Both the position numbers and the translations under genes were made by a program. The notes below the pieces were generated by a model. It was not told where the DNA came from, ran no database searches, and saw nothing but the letters and a program-made list of their open reading frames with translations. From the NCBI GenBank assembly GCA_029204225.1, contig CM055092.1, positions 81,805,535-81,869,534 of the forward strand: a stretch of 64,000 nt of DNA. Direction: 5' to 3'. This document shows, piece by piece, positions 22,501-34,411 of the stretch (the stretch's first letter is position 1; every line of letters begins with the position of its first letter). The DNA comes from Diphasiastrum complanatum. Taxonomy: Eukaryota > Streptophyta > Lycopodiopsida > Lycopodiales > Lycopodiaceae.

Positions 22501-22772
22501 GCTGTTCAGGAGAAATACATGGTGGTTATAATTGAAGAAGACACACCACCAAAACTCAACATTGTTCCAATAGAAATAGTGCTTGAGTTGACAAAGGACA
22601 CGCTTGCTGATATGACTGCTAATAATTCAGTTGACTACACTATGGAGCCAATAATCAGCAATCTGACATTGATGAGACCCCTGATGAATCTCAAGATACA
22701 ATGGCGCAGTAGGAACATGATACAGTCAACCTCAGGTTTTTTATCAGAACAAAAATTTATAGCTAGAAGATA
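22501..22772 (+). pseudogene. Gypsy-A 3' accessory ORF, continuation after LTR-2
   Basis: After the target duplication the frame reads QEKYMVVIIEEDTPPKLNIV and on to IISNLTLMRPLMNLKIQW. It aligns with 51019-50723 (minus) in Gypsy-B without a gap, which proves that the preceding 9.5 kb is an insertion. It ends at STSGF, where about 800 bases present in Gypsy-B are missing. Confidence 0.85.
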
Positions 22773-23160
22773 GAAATTGCTATTTTATGCATGATAGAAC
22801 TTAGAAATGCATAATGATTTGATCATAAGCACTTAATTACAGTAAGGTACTATCCCTGTCCATACTACAGCAACAACCTACTATTCTTTACATGTGTGAA
22901 AGCAAGATCAACAAGAAAATCATCATTCTACAAATAGAGACTAAAGATATCAAGACAAAAACACATGAGATGAACATAGAATCATAAGAGATGAATTCTC
23001 CACATCAAAAGAGAATACAATGATATGTTCTCCATGCTGCTACTACTACATATATAGCTGCTCAAATGTCATTTGGCCATTTCCCCTAAACTTGCCCTAA
23101 AAGATAATTTCTTGGTATTTCACCAAAAGACCTAGAAATTCTAGTCTAGACTGGGCAATA
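22773..23160 (-). mobile_element. Possible solo LTR related to the Copia-2 LTR
   Basis: Read on the minus strand, this has the layout of the Copia-2 LTR: a TATATATG promoter-like element, ATGAGATGAACATAG-type sequence, and a TTTCACACATGTAAAGAATAGTAGGTTG stretch resembling the TTCACATGTGTGAAATACAGTAGGTTA part of that LTR. The same insert occurs at the equivalent place in Gypsy-B (about 49550-49940, plus). Exact ends were not resolved. Confidence 0.45.
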
Positions 23161-23438
23161 CTCCAAGGAAAATTTTGTGTAGCTCTTTATTGAAGTTCTT
23201 AATTGTATATAGACTATACAATACTTTATGCTTTAGAATACATACTAATGAAAGAAATAGATATTTATGATTATTACAAAGGATAAAAATATTTTTGGCA
23301 TTACCGCAACCACTTTGATTTATTCCATACAAAAGTACTGAATTTTGCTATGTTCGAGTGAAACATTTGTCATAGGGTATTGATGCTTCATACCCAGATC
23401 TATGGAATCTATATGTTGACTGGAAAGCCAACCATGCT

Positions 23439-23675
23439 ATGCACCAACAGAATATGTCCTATAACATCAAATCCAAGAAGCTACATAAAAAAATATCATC
23501 GGTTTATGACCCATTCTCTTTAATCATCAACTTCATTGCCAAAGTGTTGGATGCAATACGGAGTTTCTACTTGCAGGGATCTTTCGTCAGATTCGATGTT
23601 AAGCTAATGAAAGACATCATACCAAGAAAGGAAAAGGATGAGGAATATTTGGATTTCATAGCCCAGGCAGTTTAG
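23439..23675 (+). pseudogene. Gypsy-A 3' ORF fragment
   Basis: 78 codons, MHQQNMSYNIKSKKLHKKIS to YLDFIAQAV. It is shared with Gypsy-B 49262-49026 (minus), where it differs at about ten residues and has no stop. That conservation suggests coding, but I do not recognise a domain. It lies about 280 bases before the polypurine tract. Confidence 0.6.
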
Positions 23676-23948
23676 AATGCAACTTGCTTGTTAAAATTGA
23701 AAGCTATCACATCAGAGTGATTGGGCAATATCATGAAGCTCAAGAAATCAATAAAGTGCGACAAATAGAGCTTGATGTTCTATTATCTGCTAATTTACAG
23801 GTTGAACTAGATTAAAGACATGTCGGGGGTTTTAAGGATTTCTTTTCTATGATCAACATCTTTAATGGAATGATGTATGAAGAAATCTTTGAAATTTCTT
23901 TTGTATGTCGTTCGGACCTCAGTGTTTGCGAAGGCGCTTCACATTTTA

Positions 23949-24065
23949 GGAAGGGGAGATGTGATACCCTAGTTAAGTCATAAACATGAATAAAGCAATA
24001 TATTCAATCTTATTAAATCAAACTCGAATACATATGAAGACTAAGGGACCAGTATATGTCAAAGG
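23949..24065 (+). mobile_element. Gypsy-A polypurine tract and truncated 3' LTR
   Basis: GGAAGGGGAGA is followed by TGTGATACCCTAG, matching GGAAGGGGAGATGTAGTACCC in Gypsy-B (48752-48741, minus). The LTR is replaced after about 105 bases by Copia-2 LTR sequence (TTATTTTAGTCAAAG). Confidence 0.75.
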
Positions 24066-25143
24066 CGTTTATTTTAGTCAAAGTTTATTTGAATGACCAC
24101 TTTTAGAAAGTGTGGGAAAGTTAGGAAGTCGAGGTTGGATATTAGATACATTGAATCTAGTCATATTGTTGATAGGATTTTTGAGCTAGAAGAGTTTTGG
24201 AGGGAAAACAAACTCATTAATGAGGCATGGATCTGCCATATATAGTTGTACACATGTGGAAATAGTTACATTCTTTCTCTCTTCTCTCATTCATTCTTAT
24301 ACATGAGATCTCTTTGGGATTTCATGCACATTGTTTTGTGTGTAGAATCAAATTGTATGATGTTTGTTGCATTCACATGTTTCAAATATAGTAGGTTCCT
24401 AGTTTTGTACATACAAAAATAGTACTTTATCATTCATATCGTATTTTGTCAAGATCTATCAGAGTTTGAAGCTTCTATGTTTTGATAGAGCTAGTTTTCT
24501 ACATTGTCAATGGTTCTAGATGTGCTATATTTCATAACCAAAGATGAAAGGGACATATTGGATCTTAATGATCTGAAATCCATCACATGGTATCAGATCT
24601 TTGGTGCAAGTTACTTGGAAGATCAGCCAGATTTAGCAAGGATTTGGAGGAGCTATCAATTCTAGAGCGTGCTAGATTGATTCCTACTCAAAAATCATGC
24701 ATTTTTTAAGTTTAGAATTGATTTTTTGTAAATCAGAACCTAATAGAAGTCAAAATCATTGAAGTAGGCCGATTTCACTCAAAACTTGGTGGAATGTGGT
24801 GACTTTACTTGCTATGAATAGGTGTTATTGCATTCTACAAGATTGTATCTCAACATTTTAGCAATTGCATGTATAATCTTGAAGATTCAATTTTTTGTGA
24901 CTTTGTCAAAATCCTATATTTGATTGGATCTCTGTTTTTTGAAGTTGCTGGACTTTAATGGAGTGTGTTTTATCTTAGAAAGTGGCAAGATTCATTATAT
25001 TGTTGGTAGATCATAGCTTGTTCAAGAATTCTTCATTTCATGTGTTCGATTTGCCAGGTTTGGTGCAAGAAAGAGATTTGAGAGGTTCCATATCTTTGTG
25101 ATTTTTTCTCGAGTTCATTTGTTGACATTCAAAGGAGTGCTTT

Positions 25144-26400
25144 GTGCATTGGAACAAGTTGAAAGAAAGTGGCTTAATGTTAGAAGGCAATGATAGGCTT
25201 ACCTCAATCCACTATTCTATTTGGAAGCTAAGGATGGATTCCTTATTGGAGATGAATGAGTTGATGGAGATTGTTGTAGGTGTGGAGGAGAGGCCTCAAG
25301 AACCCCAAGACCAAGTGAGGTATGACAAGAGAGCTAAAAGAACTCTACACATGATTAAGATGAATGTTACCAATGAACTTTCAAGGAAGTTGGTAAGTGT
25401 ACTTCATCAAGTGAGGCTTTGGAAGCCTTGACGAAGCTTTATGAATCCAAGTCTACATCTAGGGTACTAACCATAAGAAGACAAATCTTTCAAAGAATTC
25501 AAAGGATTGATAAAAGTACTCATGATTTTGTGTTGAGAGTTAAAGTATTCAATGATGAGTTAGAATGTATTGACGAGAGCATTAAGGAGATCAAACTTGT
25601 TCAAGTTATACTTAATGGCTTGTTGATTGTGCTAATCTTGTTCAAATTTTTGCTATTTAAAAGGCTTTGTCAAGTATTGTGGATTTGCAAGAGGTCTTGG
25701 CGAATGAGGAGTTTAGGCTTCAAGAACGAGGTGGATCTACATCATCATCGCATTATGGAGAGGAGGCTATGTTCATCAAAGGCAAGCTCAAGGGCAAAGG
25801 CAAAGGCAAGTGGTCTAAAGGACAAGATCAAGGTGAGACTTTCTCTTTTGGCAAAAAGAACGATAAGCCTAAGTTGAAATGTCTTTATTGTGGAATCAAA
25901 GGGCAATTTTCTAATGAATGTTTGAATAAGCAAAGACATGAAGGTAGCAAGCAAATCAATTTTACTACAAATGATGAGGATGTAGGTAGTTGTGATTCTC
26001 TTTTGATGTGTTCTTCAAGTCCAATATCAAGTGAAGGTGAGAAAGATACATGGTGGATTGACACTGGAGCACATGACTAGTCACAAGGAGTTCTTTACTT
26101 ATTTGGTCACTTATGATGGAGCCAAGAAAGCAATTCACATGGCCAAAGTGAAGTGTGTGATTGAAGGTATTGGTTCAATTCCTATTTGTCTTTCTACTAA
26201 TATGAAAGCAAAACTTGATGGTGTTCTTTACATTCCTTTACTTTCAAAGAATTTGTTAAGTGTTGGTCAAATGATAGAGAAAGGATACATGGTAAAGTTT
26301 TGTGGTGATGCTTGTTTCATTACAAAGGAAGAAATCTTGGTTGCTAGGGGAAATAGACAAGGTAGACTTTTCAAGATAGAAGCTTTTTTTATGGCTAACA
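25144..26400 (+). pseudogene. Copia-2 gag-protease relic
   Basis: Three overlapping frames together give gag and protease. Gag starts near 25174 with LEGNDRLTSIHYSIWKLRMD and passes YESKSTSRVLTIRRQIFQ. The CCHC knuckle is CLYCGIKGQFSNEC; the histidine position is replaced by glutamine, so zinc binding is doubtful. The protease region is TWWIDTGAH, then GVLYIPLLSKNLLSVGQM and ARGNRQGRLFKIEAF. Frameshifts lie near 25395, 25640 and 26075. The downstream pre-integrase HKRLGH motif is absent. Relative to Copia-1 the order is the same. Confidence 0.85.
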
Positions 26401-28140
26401 AAAATGATGGAATGGAAAAGGATATTGGTGTCAACTTTCCAAGGTTCCCTTTTAGTATCAATCTTATGCAAAGTCTGACAAGCTTCCTTATGATAGATCT
26501 AGGTCGAGATCTAATATGCTTCTTGGAAATGTTCATCTTTGTGCTAACTTTGCTAGCTATAATGATGGTTCTTCAATGGTTATTCATGGAAAGAGCTAAC
26601 TTATGGAGGTGGTGAAAGTTCTTCCTTGGAAAAGATTGTAGCTAATGATTTCTTTGATCACATGGAAAAAGATGTTGCTAGGCACATGCATGAAGGAGGT
26701 GGTTCTTCTACATTTTTTTGTGAGGAGTCCAATAAAGTCATTTTTTCCGCAAGTGGAGTCACATGTCTTCATAAAGAGAGTAGATCAAATGGTTCTATCA
26801 TGAGAATTGGTGAGGGAGATAGTCACAAGTCAAGAAGAAGAAAAGTATGTGAAATATCCAAAGTAGGATGTAATTTGAATGATGTCATGGTGAATGATAG
26901 TGAGAAATAATCATTATCATATGATTCATTACCTAAATCATTGAGTAGAAGTTCTTGTTTGAAAAAAAAGAGTACTTTAATCATCCTTATGTTGAAAAAA
27001 AAGAGTACTTAAATAATCCTTATGTTGAAGGTACTAATCATTTTTTTCATGGCTTCTAATGTCTTTGAGATTTTTACTTCTTATGATGAAATCATTAAGA
27101 AGGAGTCTTGTGAAGGAAAGAGCAATGGAAGATTGGTTCTTCGGAAGATCGAAAGCATGGATCTCACATCTCTTCATCAACTCAAAGGATTCTATGATTT
27201 TAAATTGATCACTCATGATCAAGATGGCAAAAGGTTGGTTGGAGAAGACTACATGGAGCAAATCGAGAGGCAATTTCTTCAAGGCAAGGGAGATCTCATT
27301 GATGAGATTAATGAGGTTTTTATGGACTCAAGAGGGTTGGATTTATTAGGTTTGATACTCATCTTCACCTACCCTACTTCATGTTGGATGGAAAGTGTGG
27401 AATCTATCTTTTGCTTTATGATGGTGGCATTTTTTTCATTAACTTTTGTCACAGATCAAGATCAAGCATTGATGAGATCTTGTTGTATATAGATCATATG
27501 TTTGAGAAAGAGTATTTCCAAAGGTTCAGGTCTGAATATATACATATCTTTGATGTTCAAGAGAAAGGTAAGCAATTGGAAGTGATGCACTTGGTTTTAC
27601 TCACTTGTTTTGGAGAATCTTCTTGTGTAGATGATGATGCTATGCAAGTGGGTATTGGTTCTCATGATGGAAAATCAGCTAATAGATCTGGAAAAGAGGT
27701 CTTAGTCAATAGCTTTCATCAAAAGGAAGATGAGGAGGTTGGTCTCAAAGGGCTTCAACAACACAAAAGGAAAGGTGGCAAATTGGAGCTAGTCAAGAGC
27801 ATCAAAGGAGACTCATTTGGCAAAGATGTTATGGATCTATTTTTGCAGGTGTGAAGAATCAAGTAAGGTCAAAGAAGCAGCAAGGAATTGTTGTTCAAGT
27901 TTACTTATCTTGTCTTATCTCATGTTTGAGCTATTTCATGTGAAATTGTCAAGATATGGTCAAACTATTTACATTGTTTTGCATCATTTTGATGTCGGAG
28001 TTATACTAGCATTCTTGGATAGTTCTGCTGATGGAAATGAAGCTTTTGTAGGTTCATTATGTCACTCATTCATGGCCAAGTCATCAAGTGTTGATGATAT
28101 CTTGTAGCAAGATGGCAATGGAGGCTCATTCATGGAGTTT
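26401..28140 (+). pseudogene. Copia-2 3' module of unknown origin
   Basis: Several consecutive frames replace integrase-RT: 26626-26910, 27022-27492 and 27381-27854. Translation shows acidic/lysine-rich soluble sequence such as LHQLKGFYDFKLITHDQDGK, YMEQIERQFLQGKGDLIDE and VLLTCFGESSCVDDD. A short direct duplication of GAAAAAAAAGAGTACTT occurs at about 26960 and 26995. I do not recognise the family. It may be captured host sequence or the decayed 3' ORF of a non-autonomous copia lineage. Confidence 0.45.
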
Positions 28141-28170
28141 TATGGTGGAGACATAGAAAGGACAAAGTTG

Positions 28171-31100
28171 GAGGAGACAAGCAAGCAAATGGTCATTACT
28201 CACATTAATTAGTGGTTGTCCATATTAGGCCAATATGCATTTTAGACTCATAGATAAACTTTATAAAAGTTATTTTAGTCAAAGTTTATTTGAACTACTT
28301 TGGAAAGTGTGGGAAAATTAGGAGGTCAAGTTTGGACACATTCTAATTTAAATGTTAGATACATTGAATCTAGTATATTATTGATAAGGTTTTTCAACTA
28401 GAAGAGATTTGGAGGGAAACCAAACTCATTAATGAGACATGGATCTGCTATATATAGTTGTACACACGTGGGAGGAGTTACATTCTTTATCTCTTTTCTC
28501 ATTCGTGCTCATACATGAGATCTCTTCGGGATTTCACACTCATAGGTGCACATTGGTGGTAATATCTCAATTTTTTGTGTGTAGAATCAAATTGTATGAT
28601 GTTTGTTGCATTCACATGTGTGAAATACAGTAGGTTATTGGTTTTTTATGTACAACAATAGTACTCTATCATTCATACCTTATTTTTTCAAGATCTATTA
28701 GAGTTTGAATCTTCTATGTAATGATGGAGCTAGTTTTCTACATTGTCAATGGTGCTAGATGTGCTATATTTCATAACCAAAGATTAAAGGGACATATTGA
28801 ATCTTAATGATCTGAAATTCTTCACAGTGGCCTAGTCATTATAGATTCCTACAATATTGGCAAAAATGTGTAGTATAAAAGATATATCGTTCTCCCATAG
28901 AGAGATAAATCTTTTCTTTTGGATTACAAGTGTAAAATGGATAATGTCAAAGGTAAGGTGTGTGATATTCAGAGCTAACCACCACAATGACAAGGCTAGT
29001 TATCCACAAATATTGGTTTAAATTGGCATCCAATAACACCATTGTGAAACAATATACGTCATCTTTTAGACAACTAGGATAAACAGTAAGCAGCCTTTCT
29101 TATAGAGACAAGCATACAGATTCAACCAAATAGAATACAGAAAGGTTGCTTGATCACTACAAGAATTGTTGCGATTTCTGACAGAATTTCTGACGTAAAA
29201 TCTCGTTTAAATTTTTTTTTGTAATTGACGCAGGTGTCGGAAAACGCATGGCAATAAAGTTATCAAAATTCGTCGCTTTTAAAATCCGTCAATATCCGCC
29301 GATGACAAGCCCAGAACTAGCAACCAAAAAAAAAAAATTGTCAAAAAATATGCCATATGGACATCGGATTCCGACGACCACGTGACACGTCAGAATCCAA
29401 CAATTTTTTTTTTTCCTTTCAGAATCCAACAAGTTTTTTTTTTTCCTGTTGGAATCTCACCGATGGGACATCAAAATCTGTCCTATTTTTGTTTTCTTCG
29501 GAATTTAACAAGTTTTTTATTTTTATTTTTAATTTTATATTTATTTTTTTGTCGAAATTTGACCGCTTTTAAATGTGTCGAGATTTTGACATTGTTGAAA
29601 AATAGAAAAAATTTATGAAACGAACACTTACAAACCAATTCCATAATACGAACTCTTACTTCAGTGTGGATATTATGACAAGAACTGCAAATACACTATG
29701 TATGCCATATAGTACTACATAGCAAGTAACCTCTTACAATCATTTCAAACACGTTGAATGAATATTTAGATCAACTATGATTCACAATATTAATCAAGTC
29801 ACTAATACACTACAAACCCATTCATTAACTGGTATGAAAACTAAAATAAATTGCAACCAAACATACTCCAATTGATAAGAAGTGCATACGGAAAATGAAT
29901 GATTATGAAAAATGACATAGATGAAACAAACTAAAATTAGACAAAGCCATACTGTAGTGCAATTTTCTAGTCAAAATTTCAAAATTTTAACAACTACAAT
30001 CATTGATGCTGATTTTCTAGAAAAAAATGTGCTAGATGTATCTCATATGTGCAAAATCTGCTATTATGCCACTTCTTATTGATATACGAATGTGGCTATG
30101 TTAAAGAGTAGCTATGAAATTCTATGGCATGTTCAAATGTCATAATCAATTTTCAAATGACAGTTATATCAGACAAATTAGAGCTATTTTTACTATGTTA
30201 CTATTTTTAGTAAGTTTGTTAAATAGCAATAAGCTATTTTTAGCAACACTCATAAGTGACTTTGATGGATGATAATATCGACAGTAAATGGCAATTTTTT
30301 GCCATATTGTAATGATGACATGTACTTTATATCATGATTAATAAAAGATGCCCAGGTACCTTTAAGGCACTGACTTAAGTTTCAAGGAAAGGTCCAAAGG
30401 CTAAGGGTCCTGCAAACAACAACAATCAAAGTTCAGTTCAAGACGAAAACAACAAATCAGCGAAAATACGACAATTAAATCAATGATCGTGACAAATAAT
30501 ACCCTCTTGAAGATTAGGGATGTCCTTGAAGAATTAGGACCATGACCTTAAGGTCCAAAAAGATTCCACAAAATAAAATACGTTGGCAAGTTCAAAATCG
30601 TTCAAACAGCAATTAACGATGATCCATCAAAGATTATCAAAGACAATTTGGAATTTCTAGCTCAAATCAAGGATTTAGTAACATTGCTTCACAATTGAAG
30701 GGGTTCTGGATAAAAATCGATAAATCCTTATCGATTGAGGACACTGCAAAATATACCAGTCAAAATAAAATTTTGCAGGTGATAATGCTTATAAGACATT
30801 CAGGTGTCTTGGAAGAAAATAATTGACGAGGTCAAAACAATGGGAATGACCAATATATACTAGGATGATCAATTTCAAAATTATGTTGAGAGGCCAAACG
30901 CATATTCATGTGATGGTTTTTAAAATGAAACAAAGAAATGACGTGGAAGGTGCTATAAGCTTATTGAAGGTCAGTTTTAAAGAAAATGCACTTCTAAAAG
31001 TCATTGGAAGAGGTCCTACCATGGACTCTTCAATAATTCAAAGCCCACATATCCTTAATCGACACTTGTCAAATGGACCTGAAACTTTTTATCAGAACGA

Positions 31101-31440
31101 GTAAAGTTGAATTCTATGAAATGGATTCAATGGAAAGCCAAAAATGGATGGTGTTTGAAAGTGAGAGGTTGGTAACTGCCTCGTTCTCTCTCTCACGAGG
31201 TATTGGAGGGAGAAGCATGGACGGATTCAGTCTGCAGAGAGAAGAAGAGGAGAGTTTTTGTTTTTGGTGAAAAGAGTATTCTTGCATTCAATGACCAGAA
31301 GATTGCATCCTTGCATTCAATGAGCAAAGTGATCATTCATTTTGAAGAGAGTGCATCCCTACAATGAGTGGAGAGAACATTATTGCATTCAACCAGGGAT
31401 TTTGTTTTTGTTTTGAGTGAGCAGAGAAAGGTAAATCCAT
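28171..31440 (+). repeat. Segmental duplicate S2 (partner at 3895-7132)
   Basis: Includes the Copia-2 3' LTR (28190-28826), a spacer (28827-29154), a CACTA terminus (29155 on) and AT-rich non-coding DNA to AGGTAAATCCAT at 31440. Because Copia-2 itself is present here and only its LTR is at S1, this is the more complete context. Short frames (28439, 30865, 31073) are shared with S1 or lie in TE sequence and are not called genes. Confidence 0.9.
29155..29620 (+). mobile_element. CACTA element terminus with subterminal repeats (copy in S2)
   Basis: CACTACAAGAATTGTTGCGA is the canonical TIR start, better preserved than at 4879. Repeated TCAGAATCC / CGGAATTT / TCCGACG words follow. The right end of the element is not seen. 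Confidence 0.7.
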
Positions 31441-32040
31441 TGTTGAAAAAGCTGCAGTCGTGAAGATCCGGAAAAGAATACTATGATTCCTACCTGTGCT
31501 GATTCTTGGATACCATAAGAGAAACAAGAAGGTGGTTGCCTTCTATTGCTGCACTCTTCATCCCTCTGCGCACCTACTCTCCCTCTCTACCTGCTCTCTC
31601 TCTCTCTCTCCCCCTCACAGTAGGCCACTCCCTTATCTCTCCCACTCTCCCACAATGATCTTTATTCCCCTCTGACTACGCTCATATCTCTCTCTCTCTC
31701 TCTCGGATTTCTCTCACAGTTACTCCCTCCCTTCCTCCAACGATTTCTCTCCTTCTTCACCCTGCCTGCACTCTTCATCCATCTGCGCACCTGCTCTCTA
31801 GCTATCTGCGCTCCCCATCTGCACTCTTCATCTACGGTTCTGTCCACCAACTCCTCTTAAAAATCTGTCTTTCCCTATCTGCGCTCTCCATCCGTCTCTG
31901 ATCAGCGCTCCAGCTCCCTCTTCCTCGCAGTCAGCCGCTCTCTATCACTCCCTTTCCGATCTCTATCAAGAGTTCTCTCTCTCTGTCGCTCTGTCTGTAT
32001 CCTTCCTTCCTTCAGCGATTCCCCCCCCCCCCCTCTTTTT
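31441..32040. repeat. Pyrimidine-rich low-complexity region
   Basis: From about 31555 to 32040 the plus strand is dominated by CTCTCTC, CTCCCTC and TCTGCGCTC words, ending in a C10 run (about 32022-32033). The phrases CTGCACTCTTCATC and CATCTGCGCACCTGCTCT recur, so it grew by local duplication. No gene is supported. 31441-31554 is unassigned. Confidence 0.6.
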
Positions 32041-32789
32041 CTTCTTGCTTCAAAACTCATTGGTAAAATGAAGAAGATGACCCGGTAAAGAATAAGATGG
32101 GAGCCGACAGTTTTGAAATAAAGTGAAAAACCACAAAAATGAAGATATTTAAGAACCGGATGCCTGTTGAAGAAAAGACCTTAGCCTATGGACAGTCCTT
32201 GAAATTTAAGTCAGAGTAAAAAGATTGAGGTAATTTTTATTGTTCACCTCTGTTTTTACTCATGTCCTAAATCACTTCATAATACAAATAGAAGATGAGT
32301 AAATGTTATTCTGTGTATTATTTCAATGACTATGAATGGAATTCAAGAATGAGAATCTGATTTGTCTATGTATACTAAATGTGTAATGCAGTAAGAGATG
32401 ACTAACAAATTTACCTTCTGTAGTAAGAACTATAGTTTTACAGTCAGTAATAATTCACTGATTTACTGTCTGAGGTAAAAACACAGTCAACATAAAATAG
32501 ATTTCAGTCTTTGTTTTGGTTTACAGAATATGCTCTATGCTTAACAAACGTAATGGCAATTTACAAGCACAATAAATTCCATATTGCTAATCCATTGAAA
32601 AACATGGAAAAGCTACCACTCAAAGTGGTTGAAAAACACCATTAGAGCTATATATATATTATATATTTCCAAAACCACATACATTATCATGATAAAACCA
32701 TTGAAAAAGATGGTCAAGCTTTCGTAGATAAATCATGGCAATTGCATCAAAGATTGAATTAAATTAAGTTTGCTTGATTGGAGAGAAGA
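32041..32789. other. AT-rich spacer, nothing recognised
   Basis: No frame of note and no repeat shared with the rest of the window. A short TATATATATTATATAT tract lies near 32652. Confidence 0.4.
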
Positions 32790-33862
32790 CAAGGATTAGT
32801 AAATGAAAAATATTTATATCATTGAAAAGAATATTTGAGATGGATTACTTATGAGGTGAATGGGTTTGAACTTAAGTTACCTTCTAGTATAATCTATGGC
32901 AATATCCGAACTAGAAACCCAATGGCTGGCTTCATAATCATACCAAAACCCCGCTATAGTGTTATCAACACTATCAAGCAATACACCAAAGCTACCACAT
33001 GTTTTATGGCGACCACAATGGGATTTAGGTCCATGAAAGCCAGATACTCTAGTGCCACTGATGAGGGTATAATAGTGACTATACATTGTTGGAATATTTG
33101 GCAAATTCCTAAATCCGATCGACAATCAATACTATCATATATATCTGAATTATATAACCAAGAATCCATAATCCACATATGTCTCAATACTACCTATACA
33201 TTAGATGGACAATCTTGGGTTCTTGTAGACTCTGAGGTAAGAGAAGAAATAGAAGATAATCTACCTAGTGGAAGTTACTCTAGTATCACTTAGAGTATCT
33301 ACAAGGTATACTAAGAGTGATATTTATAGAAGACAGAATACAAGATATCCATTCGACCTTCGTCCATAATGAATAATACTACTAAAGATGAGCAATGATA
33401 GTCTGCATTCTAGAAGGGAAGGTGGTTTGTAACCAATATGATTTAGAGTGGATTCTTAGTGTCTTATTTCCTTATGAAATAGAATTATGTTGGTGGTATA
33501 ACCTTCGTGAAAATATCACCAATCTACCTGAGGGTTTAAAGTAATACTTATTACATGCCATTACATGAGTGAGATATACTGTTTATCCTACAGAACCACC
33601 ATATAGTCTTTCTTATATCTCCTCGGTACCACCTAATCCCTGTAGAGAAGATTATTATAGTAAAACCAACGATTATGGATGGGAAGCTAATCTGTTAAAT
33701 AAAACAGCAATAGTAGATTTATTCAGATATGCATATCCTTATGATCAAGTAGGAAGATCTGCGTTATCTTTTTTTATAGGCACTGGTTTTGTGGACAAGC
33801 TTAAAGTAAATTGTGTCTATCTTCATCTAGTATGGAGAACTTATCAAATTGTTGAAGAGAAT
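32790..33862 (+). pseudogene. Decayed coding region of unrecognised family
   Basis: An upstream in-frame stretch (LVNEKYLYH, stop, KEYLRWITYEVNGF) leads into 150 open codons to 33293. A shifted stretch around 33400-33540 (VVCNQYDLEWILSVLFPYEI) follows, then an open stretch to about 33850 (YTVYPTEPPYSLSYISS, YGWEANLLNKTAIVDLFRYA). Apparent amino-acid bias and length in successive frames suggest one decayed protein of about 330 residues with at least two stops and two frameshifts. No ATG fits the start. I do not recognise it. A transposon protein or an old viral insertion are both possible. It ends where Gypsy-C begins. Confidence 0.4.
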
Positions 33863-34411
33863 AAACGTGGTCACATATATATGTGGCAAAAAGTTTTAAT
33901 AAAGTAAGATTTGGCAATATTCCTAAGATATTAAATTTTTTTTTCAAGAATGACAACTTGAAAACTTCCATGACTTTATAAGGTGCCATCCATTTGGCAT
34001 GTAGTTTTCCAAGAAATTTAATTTGTCGAGTATCGTACAATAAAGTATAGTTCTCCTTTTTAAGTACGACCTTTTTAATTGTCAAATTGTATTTTCTTCC
34101 GTTTTGCTTTCACAACTTTCTTCAAATTTGTCGAGAATTCGAAGTTGATGTTGCACACTATCTTTTATCGATATTATTTCTTGATCTTCAATTCTATAAC
34201 TTGGAACTCCATATTCTATTGCTAGGATCAAATATATACCATATACCAAATAAAATGGAGTTCTTGTTATATTCTATGTATTGCGATAACCCCACAAAAC
34301 AGAGGATAACTTTTTATCTTAGCCCGACGAATGCGCTTTGGTGATCTTATTCAAAATTTTACAAAGCATACCATTTGCTCGTTCTATTAGACTATTGACT
34401 TTTGAATTTTA
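33863..34411 (-). mobile_element. Gypsy-C fragment
   Basis: Minus-strand match to Gypsy-B 51940-52600: integrase end (ERANG-like region near 34370), LLYDTRQIKFLGKLHAKWMA (34060-33990) and the downstream non-coding AACGTGGTCACATATATATGTGG stretch. About 110 bases around the FDNGSIQV and LQPTRVNG codons are deleted. It joins expansin intron sequence at about 34411. Confidence 0.8.

Larger units (their letters stand above)
11128..24065 (+). mobile_element. Gypsy-A, truncated Ty3/gypsy element split by LTR-2
   Basis: Pieces in order are the integrase core (11128-11416), pol C-terminus (11653-11862), a 3' accessory ORF (12441-13003 continuing at 22501-22772), a further 3' ORF (23439-23675), a polypurine tract (GGAAGGGGAGA near 23949-23959) and the start of a 3' LTR (TGTGATACCC from 23960) cut at 24065 by Copia-2. 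The uninterrupted relative Gypsy-B (52620-48600, minus) shows that the 9.5 kb at 13004-22500 is an insertion. Gag, protease and RT are absent, and the 5' end is lost. Relative to Gypsy-B about 800 bases are missing near 22745. Confidence 0.85.
24066..28826 (+). mobile_element. Copia-2: gag-protease copia element without integrase or RT
   Basis: 5' LTR truncated at its left end (24066-24587), weak primer site TGGTATCAGATC (24588-), gag with CCHC and protease (25144-26400), then about 1.7 kb of sequence with open frames of unknown type, a purine-rich run (GGAGGAGACAAG) and a 3' LTR (28190-28826). Gag and protease match Copia-1. No integrase, RT or RNase H motif is visible, so it would need another element's enzymes to move. 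The 3' LTR is the left part of segmental duplicate S2. Confidence 0.8.
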
